This document shows, one piece after another, positions 58,126 through 64,000 of a DNA stretch of 64,000 bases. Under the pieces are notes generated by a model. The model was not told the DNA's origin and ran no database searches. It worked only from the letters and a program-made list of their open reading frames with translations. The position numbers were made by a program, and so were the translations under genes. This DNA is from Nitrosomonas sp. (GTDB lineage Bacteria > Pseudomonadota > Gammaproteobacteria > Burkholderiales > Nitrosomonadaceae). The DNA is taken from assembly GCA_016721865.1 (NCBI GenBank), contig JADKHF010000011.1, forward strand, positions 1-64,000, written 5' to 3'. Numbering within the stretch: the first letter of the stretch is position 1; the number at the start of each line of letters is the position of its first letter.

Positions 58126-59251
58126 TCAGGTAGAAACATTGTCCATATACGCGCGCACCAGTTGATGATAATACTGCGTTTCCATCAGAAACGAGTCGTG
58201 GCCGTGGCTGGAGGTGATTTCTGCATAGCTCACGTTAATCTTGTTATCCAGTAGCGCTTTGACAATCTCGCGGGAACGTTCCGGCGAGAAACGCCAATCG
58301 GATGTAAACGATAAAATCAGGTAATCCGCCTTGGCAACGCGGAAAGCCGCGCTCAAATCGCCACCGTAAGTATTGGCCGGATCGAAATAATCCAGTGCTT
58401 TGGTCATCAGCAGATAGCTATTGGCATCGAACAAATCCGCAAACTTGTCGCCTTGATAGCGCAGATAGGATTCGATTTCAAACTCGACATCAAAACCGAA
58501 AGAAAGTTCGCCATTACGCAAACTGCGGCCAAATTTCGCCGCCATCGAATCGTCAGACAGATAGGTGATATGTCCCAGCATACGAGCTAATCTTAGACCG
58601 CGCCTCGGCAACGTGTCGTAAGCGTAGTAATTCCCGCCGTAAAATTCCTGGTCGGTCATGATCGCCTGGCGGGCCACATCGTTAAACGCGATATTTTGTG
58701 CAGTCAATTTGGCCGCCGCGGCAATCACCAGCGCATGGCGCACTTTTTCCGGATAATCCAGCGTCCACTGGATTGCCTGCATCCCGCCCAGACTGCCGCC
58801 GACTACTGCGGCGAACTGTTCAATCCCCAGATGCCTGGCCAGTTGCACGAGTTTCCACCCAGTCTTCCACGGTAACAATCGGAAAGCTCGCGCCATAGTG
58901 TTTTCCGGTTTTCGTATCAATACTGGCAGGACCGGTAGAACCGTGACAACCGCCCAGATTGTTCACACCGATCACAAAGAAACGATTGGTATCAATCGGC
59001 TTGCCCGGACCCACCATATTATCCCACCAGCCGTAGCTTTTCTCTTTATCCGCATACACACCGGCCACGTGGTGATTGCCTGAAAGCGCATGACAAATTA
59101 ATACCGCGTTTGATCGTGCTGCATTCAGTTGCCCGTAGGTTTCATACACCAGATGATAGCTGTCCAGCATCAACCCGCTTTTCAATTGCAACGGCTTGTC
59201 AATGGTTACATATTGCGGTGTCACAACACCAACTGATTTTGAATCTTGCAT
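58126..59251 (-). CDS. metX: Homoserine O-acyltransferase MetX (one apparent frameshift)
   Basis: Alpha/beta-hydrolase that acylates homoserine at the start of methionine biosynthesis (succinyl versus acetyl cannot be decided here). The N-terminal part has HLVYETYGQLNAARSNAVLI, CHALSGNHHVAG and NNLGGCHGSTGPASI. The nucleophile Ser is in VVGGSLGGMQAIQW. The Asp is in FTSDWRFSPERSRE, and the catalytic His is in SSHGHDSFL. The frame shifts by one base near 58870-58880 between DWVET and VQLARHLGIEQF. Restored length about 375, the family norm. Confidence 0.9.
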
Positions 59252-59331
59252 TTATATAAGGAAAATCCTGAAGAAACGACTAAATATCCTGTTACCAATT
59301 ATATCGTCAAAGAAACTGGCATACACTAAGG

Positions 59332-59392
59332 AAAACTCTGATCAACCCATCGGCTAATTCACCATGATCGCAATCAGCTCTTTCAGAGTTTT
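59332..59392. terminator. Inverted repeat between metX and ptsI
   Basis: AAAACTCTGA (59332-59341) pairs with TCAGAGTTTT (59383-59392) across a 41-nt loop that itself can fold. On the plus strand it ends in GTTTTTCT; on the minus strand it ends in TTTTCC. It overlaps the restored ptsI stop at 59394-59396. It could be a terminator for ptsI. Confidence 0.35.
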
Positions 59393-59393
59393 T

Positions 59394-61119
59394 CTAATCA
59401 TTCAACTTAGCCAGTAATGCAGCCATCTTTTCCGGCTGATCCGTTTTCATAATCTTTGTGTCAGCGGAATAATATCAGGCAAATGGCTTTTTAATATCTG
59501 GTTTTTCACTGTCAGTAATTGCGCCGGGTACATGGAGAATTGCTGCAGCCCGAAACCCAGCAGCAGCCGGGTAAACTGCTTATCACCCGCCATTTCACCA
59601 CAAATCGACACAGGTACCTTGGCATGATTGGCGCTCTGAATAATATGCGACACCAGCCACAGTATGGCTGGATGGAATGGATCATAAAGATGCGCCACCG
59701 TATCATCAATCCGGTCAACGGCCAGGGTATATTGAATCAAGTCATTAGTACCGATGGACAAAAAATCCAGTTTTCGCATAAAGAGATTCAGACTCAACGC
59801 AGCCGCTGGAATCTCAATCATCCCGCCCACTTTAATGTGCTCATCAAAATGAATCCTTTCATCGCGCAAGGTCTGTTTCGCGTATTCGATAAGGTGTAAC
59901 GTTTGTTCAATTTCCGCCACATGGGATAGCATAGGCACCAGGATACGGACATCACCGTATTTAGAAGCGCGTAAAATAGCGCGTAGCTGCGTATGAAACA
60001 TTCTCGGCTCCGCCAGGCTCAACCGGATTGCACGCAGCCCTAAGGCCGGATTAGCCGCAACTTGTACAGCACCTTTAAGACTTTTGTCTGCCCCCAGATC
60101 AAATGTACGAATGGTTACCGGCTGTTTATGCATTTTGACAGCGACCGTACGGTACGCTTCAAATTGCTCATCTTCGTCCGGCAAGTCATCGCGATTAAGA
60201 AACAAAAATTCACTGCGGAACAAACCAATGCCTGTGGCACCACTGGTTTTGACTTGCTCAATATCTTCCGGCAGTTCGATATTGGCGTATAAATCGATCG
60301 GTGTACCATCCAGTGTTACTGCAACAATGCTCCTTATGCGCTGCAGTTTCTTTTTCTCCAGCTCCAACTGGCCTTGCCGCAGGCGGTATTCATCCAGAAC
60401 ATACTTATCCGGATTGACGATGACAATACCATGCGTGCCGTCCACAATCAGACGATCATTTTCCAAAATTAACCGATGCGCCTGATGCAACGCCACGATG
60501 GAAGGGATATTGAGACTGCGCGCAACAATTGCAGTATGCGAGGTCTGACTGCCTAAATCGGTTAGGAAAGCGGTAAATTGATGCTGTTTGTATTGCATGA
60601 CATCGGCAGGACTCAGATCATGCGCAACCAGAATACTGTCGCCGGCAAGTCTTGATGCTACCGGCAAATAACCGGGATGTCCTAACATCGCTTTGAGCAC
60701 ACGCTCAACCACTTGCACCACATCGGCTTTGCGTTCGCGCAAATAAGCATCCTCGATTTCCTCAAACTGCGCCAGTAGTACCTGCATCTGCTGAGTCAGT
60801 GCCCATTCCGCATTGCACTGAGTCTGAGAAATCATGCCACGCGCCGCATCTGAAAGCATCGGGTCGTCCAGGATCATCAGATGCAGGTCCAGGAATGCAC
60901 TAAATTCCGCCTGTGCATGGCCATCGGCCACGGATTTTGCAGCGTCTCAAATTCTTCACGAACGACAGCAAAGGCACTATCCAGACGCGCAATCTCTTTG
61001 TCTATCTGATTTTTCGGAATCAGATAATGCATCACCTCTAAAGCAGCCGGTGCGGCCAAATGCGCATGACCTATGGCGATGCCTTCAGATACCCCAATAC
61101 CCTGCAGGATAAAGCTCAT
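59394..61119 (-). CDS. ptsI: PTS enzyme I (two apparent frameshifts)
   Basis: Phosphoenolpyruvate-protein phosphotransferase. N-terminus MSFILQGIGVSEGIAIGHAH. The phospho-acceptor His is in DLGSQTSHTAIVARSLNIPS. The PEP-binding barrel has GIGLFRSEFLFLNRDDLPDE, RTFDLGADKS, GMIEIPAAALSLNLF, IGTNDLIQYTLAVDR and CGEMAGD. The frame shifts near 60930 (after FETLQNP) and again near 59455, after which it reads KIMKTDQPEKMAALLAKLND to a stop at 59394-59396. Repaired length about 575. Overlaps ptsH by ATGA. No sugar permease lies nearby, so this is likely a regulatory PTS. Confidence 0.92.
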
Positions 61120-61385
61120 TCGCTTTCACCAAAATAGTCTTCTACCAATGCCACCAAAGCCGCCATCGCCTCAACCTCATCATCGCCAGTCGTTTCGATC
61201 TGGATGCGCGACCCTTTATTAGCCGCCAGTGTCATAACGCCCATGATACTTTTTGCATTCACGCGACGATTATTCCGCATCGCCCAAACTTCGCATTTGA
61301 ATTGGCTGGCCAGTTTTGTCAGTTTCGCAGATGCGCGCGCATGCAATCCCAGTTTGTTGACAATTTCCACTTCTCTAGTCTGCAT
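61116..61385 (-). CDS. ptsH: Phosphocarrier protein HPr
   Basis: HPr of 89 residues from MQTREVEIVNKLGLHARASA, with the phospho-His in GLHARAS. The Ser-46 region RVNAKSIMGVMTLAANKGS suits phosphorylation by HPr kinase, which betaproteobacteria usually have, though hprK is not in this window. The frame is open ten codons upstream, overlapping the EIIA gene. Start at 61385 gives an 11-bp overlap with the EIIA 3' end. Confidence 0.94.
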   Translation of the reverse strand: MQTREVEIVNKLGLHARASAKLTKLASQFKCEVWAMRNNRRVNAKSIMGVMTLAANKGSRIQIETTGDDEVEAMAALVALVEDYFGESE

Positions 61386-61780
61386 GGCAAGACTCCACAC
61401 CGATATGCATGACACCGCATCGGCCGCCGCTCAATCCTTTTTCGATCACCACAGGAAGCGGTTCATGACGATAGGTCAACACACGTACCAGCATAGGCAG
61501 ATTGACGCCTGCGATACACTCCACTTTACCGGGTTGCGTTAACTGACTGGCAATGTTGCAGGGTGTTGCGCCACAAATATCACTCAATACCAGCACGCCA
61601 TCACCGCTGTCCAGTTGCTTTATCAATGCGCGCGCTCTGGTTAATATGGAATCGGGATCATCCTGAGGAAAAACACTCCAAATACAGCAACTGCGGTGGC
61701 TTCATGCCAACTACATGACTTGCGCAGCGAATCATATAATCCCCTAAATCTTCATGTGTGAGAACCAAAATCCCAATCAT
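61375..61780 (-). CDS. PTS EIIA component, mannose/fructose-type fold (one apparent frameshift)
   Basis: EIIA-Man-type protein, the terminal phospho-acceptor of the short regulatory PTS in betaproteobacteria. Starts MIGILVLTHEDLGDYMIRCA, with the phospho-His in LTHED. After LECFSSG the frame changes near 61670, then reads VFPQDDPDSILTRARALIKQ, LVLSDICGATPCNIASQL and KVECIAGVNLPMLVRVLTYR. One-base repair gives about 135 residues, the expected size. First gene of EIIA-ptsH-ptsI. Confidence 0.88.
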
Positions 61781-62057
61781 CGCGCCTTTATCCTGTTCCC
61801 GGTTTCATAAACACCAAATTGGGAATTTTAGCATTGACAGTGCGTTAATACCCTGCCTTGTTAAATATTCACATAAAAATACCTCCAAATGATTGTATTG
61901 TGCCTTTATTCAACTATTCCATTGTTCAATGCGTTATATTTATTCCATTGAATTAATAATCTGAGGATCACTCAAAGCCTGATGAGGTGGTCAGCGTATA
62001 CTGATAAGCGAATGTCTTGATTTAATGTGCAACATTATTTTCATCGGTGGCAAAGAC

Positions 62058-63002
62058 ATGAAAAAAAATGATCGAATCTCAGCCTTGTGTAAAGCAGCCG
62101 AAGCGATGGCACGCGGCGATTTTACGCCGGATATCCCGATCGGTGACGATGAAATTGGTCATCTGGGTAAATCACTCAAGAAACTATCCGCTTATCTCAA
62201 GAAACAGTCAGAAAGAAATCAATCTCTCTATCGGATTATGGTTGAGTGCAACCTCAATCTAGAACTGATCGATGTACTGGACCACATTTATGAATCCTTT
62301 CAGGATCATTTGCCGTATGACAGGATTAGCTTGGCTTTACTTGAAAATGAAGGAAGCAAGCTTAAATTGTACTGGTCGCGCGCCAATTATGACAAACCTG
62401 AATTAATCGCTGGCCTTTCAATTCCTATTTCTGACAGTGGCTTACAGGCAATCGTCGATACTAACGAAATGCTGATCATTGATGATTTAACCACACATTT
62501 GGAAAAACACTCAGAATCCAGACTTGCACAAGCAATTTTTAAAGAAGGTATTCGCTCCTGTCTCATTTGCCCCCTGGCTGCTGCTGGAAAACCGATTGGA
62601 TTTGTTTTCTTTTCTTGCCGCAAGAAAAACATTTACAAAAACCTGCATAAGGATTTATCCCTGCAAATCGCCAGCCAATTGGCGATCATCCTTGAGAGAA
62701 CCCGGTTATACAAAGGAATAAAGCAAAACAAGCAACTCATCGCGCAGAAAAAATCATTGCAACGACGCGTCACACATGATGCCTTAACCGGTTTGCTCAA
62801 CCGCCCTGCCATATTTGATATCCTGCATAAACAAATCTTGCGTGCCAAACGAGGTGGAATTGGAATTGCGGTGATCATGATTGATATTGATCACTTCAAA
62901 ACCATTAATGATACCTGCGGCCATCTCACGGGTGATGCGGTGCTATGCGAAATTGCCAGCTCCAAGCATAAAGGTAGAAACCGGGTTGAAGTCGCGAGCT
63001 GA
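62058..63002 (+). CDS. GAF-GGDEF protein, truncated inside the GGDEF domain
   Basis: Short HAMP-like N-terminus (ARGDFTPDIPIGDDEIGHLG), a GAF domain at about residues 70-210 (DVLDHIYESFQDHLPYDRIS, IRSCLICPLAAAGKPIGFVF), a short coiled coil, then the first half of a GGDEF domain (THDALTGLLNRPAIFDILHK, IDIDHFKTINDTCGHLTGDA). The reading ends 20 residues later in unrelated sequence, before the GG[DE]EF signature, so no cyclase activity is possible as written. I prefer the ATG at 62058; one 11 codons upstream is also in frame. Truncation may have come with a rearrangement, since a family-2 repeat begins 94 bp downstream. Confidence 0.75.
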   Translation: MKKNDRISALCKAAEAMARGDFTPDIPIGDDEIGHLGKSLKKLSAYLKKQSERNQSLYRIMVECNLNLELIDVLDHIYESFQDHLPYDRISLALLENEGSKLKLYWSRANYDKPELIAGLSIPISDSGLQAIVDTNEMLIIDDLTTHLEKHSESRLAQAIFKEGIRSCLICPLAAAGKPIGFVFFSCRKKNIYKNLHKDLSLQIASQLAIILERTRLYKGIKQNKQLIAQKKSLQRRVTHDALTGLLNRPAIFDILHKQILRAKRGGIGIAVIMIDIDHFKTINDTCGHLTGDAVLCEIASSKHKGRNRVEVAS

Positions 63003-63095
63003 TAGCCATTGCTTTAATCCGATCAGCACCAATCCGAATCCAGAAATTGATACTTAGCGAGATTCCTCGCTTGCAGCGTATAATCACCCCTCTAA

Positions 63096-63236
63096 CAGGC
63101 CGTTGAAAAACGTTTTCGAGGCCAGCCGGCACAAGGCAGAAACAGACGAGAAAGCCCAGTTTATGCGTAATAAATGAGCATTTTCAGCCTGTTTTTAACA
63201 CCGTAGCGGCAACGCAGATAGTTTTTCAACGGCCTG
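63096..63236. repeat. MITE-like repeat, family 2, copy 3 (complete)
   Basis: A 141-bp element with perfect 16-bp terminal inverted repeats, CAGGCCGTTGAAAAAC and GTTTTTCAACGGCCTG. No coding capacity. It lies 50 bp upstream of lysS, and a TATAAT hexamer is at 63079-63084, so it may sit in the lysS leader. Confidence 0.85.
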
Positions 63237-63285
63237 CCAATAATGAGTTAACTTTATTCCCAATCTTTACACAACGAACCATAAC

Positions 63286-64000
63286 ATGACCCAGGAAAAT
63301 CCATCAGCTGCTCCCCAAGATGAAAATCAAATTATTGCTGAACGCCGCGCCAAACTGACCGAATTGCGGCAAGCAGGCAACGCTTTCCCGAATACCTTCC
63401 GGCGCGAGCATCTGGCGGCAGCATTACATCAGCAATTCGACGAATTGACTAAAGAAAAACTGGAAGAACAGCCCACTGTTGCAAAAGTCGCGGGGCGCAT
63501 GGTGCTAAAGCGCGTCATGGGGAAAGCCAGTTTTGCCACGATTCAGGACATGAGCGGGCGCATCCAGTTGTATATTTCAGATGACCATACCGGAGAAGCG
63601 GTGCATACCGCGTTCAAGCACCATGACCTGGGCGATATTTTCGGCGCGCAAGGCACATTATTTAAAACCAAGACCGGCGAACTCTCGATCCGCGTGACGG
63701 ACTTGCAATTGCTGACAAAATCGCTGCGCCCGCTGCCGGAAAAATTTCATGGGCTGACCGACCAGGAACAGAAATACCGCCAGCGATACCTGGATCTGAT
63801 CACGAATGAAGACGCCCGCAAGGTGTTTACGGTTCGCTCCAAAGTCATTCAGGCAATTCGTGAATTCTTTGTTGCACGCGATTATCTGGAAGTTGAAACC
63901 CCGATGATGCATCCGATTCCCGGCGGGGCCTCGGCGCGGCCTTTCTCCACGCATCATAATGCATTGGATATGGAATTATTTTTACGCATCGCACCCGAAC
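63286..64000 (+). CDS. lysS: Lysine-tRNA ligase, class II (5' part, runs off the window)
   Basis: Class II lysyl-tRNA synthetase. N-terminal MTQENPSAAPQDENQIIAER leads to the RRAKLTELRQAGNAFPNTF block. The OB-fold anticodon-binding domain follows (VAGRMVLKRVMGKASFATIQ, DMSGRIQLYIS), then LTDQEQKYRQRYLDLITNED. Class II motif 1 is AIREFFVARDYLEVETPMMH. The gene continues past position 64000, where ELFLRIAPE is the last readable part (motif 2 not reached). Intact as far as visible; 238 codons shown. Confidence 0.96.
   Translation, partial: MTQENPSAAPQDENQIIAERRAKLTELRQAGNAFPNTFRREHLAAALHQQFDELTKEKLEEQPTVAKVAGRMVLKRVMGKASFATIQDMSGRIQLYISDDHTGEAVHTAFKHHDLGDIFGAQGTLFKTKTGELSIRVTDLQLLTKSLRPLPEKFHGLTDQEQKYRQRYLDLITNEDARKVFTVRSKVIQAIREFFVARDYLEVETPMMHPIPGGASARPFSTHHNALDMELFLRIAPE

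Overview
The window looks like a chromosome segment of a betaproteobacterium with moderate GC, most likely in or near the Nitrosomonadaceae. The basis is synteny and protein style: mreBCD-mrdA-rodA-rlpA, gatCAB, ubiJ-ubiB, a PP0621-type gene beside pilS-pilR, rplU-rpmA-obgE-proB, metX-metW, and a permease-less EIIA-HPr-EI set. No ammonia-oxidation gene lies in the window, so the family-level assignment is inference.

Layout. 0-7 kb: cell-elongation operon on the minus strand (mreB, mreC, mreD, mrdA/PBP2, rodA, rlpA). 7-13 kb: gatC-gatA-gatB, an hsdR scrap, ubiJ-ubiB. 13-16 kb: a GC-rich sulfotransferase gene, then two small secreted proteins that share an almost identical leader and signal peptide. 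16-20 kb: transposase debris and the pilS/pilR two-component pair. 20-25 kb: ispB divergent from rplU-rpmA-obgE-proB. 25-27 kb: an OmpA-domain protein with an ExeA-like ATPase. 27.4-30.1 kb: an IS4-family element split by an IS1182-like element. 30-35 kb: small metabolic genes, rpmE, rho, trxA. 35-39 kb: ferric-iron ABC transporter fbpABC. 39-43 kb: a DUF3750 protein and a pair of membrane GTPases. 43-49 kb: M18 aminopeptidase, an L,D-transpeptidase, a DUF882 protein, a TIGR04073-like protein and an OmpA lipoprotein. 49-53 kb: an IS200 remnant, a VIT-family transporter and a second, deleted IS1182 copy. 53-57 kb: a multi-PAS diguanylate cyclase, a transposase remnant, a thioesterase and a DUF455 protein. 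57-62 kb: metW, metX, then ptsI-ptsH-EIIA. 62-64 kb: a truncated GAF-GGDEF gene and the 5' part of lysS.

Two features dominate. First, about twenty single-base frame breaks fall in otherwise intact conserved genes (mreB, mreD, gatA, rpmA, ptsI, metX, pilR and others), many in short homopolymers. For genes that are normally essential this points to uncorrected sequencing or assembly errors. I therefore give the whole gene span and mark the break. Second, the window is rich in mobile DNA: IS4, two IS1182-like copies, IS5-, IS200- and IS1595-type remnants, and two families of 130-140 bp non-coding repeats with terminal inverted repeats.

Functionally, the window combines envelope building (Mre/PBP2/RodA/RlpA, L,D-transpeptidase, DUF882, two OmpA-domain proteins, ExeA-like ATPase), translation and transcription housekeeping (GatCAB, L21, L27, L31, Obg, Rho, LysS), quinone biosynthesis (IspB, UbiJ, UbiB), methionine biosynthesis (MetX/MetW), iron handling (FbpABC, VIT) and signalling (PilSR, GGDEF proteins, regulatory PTS).
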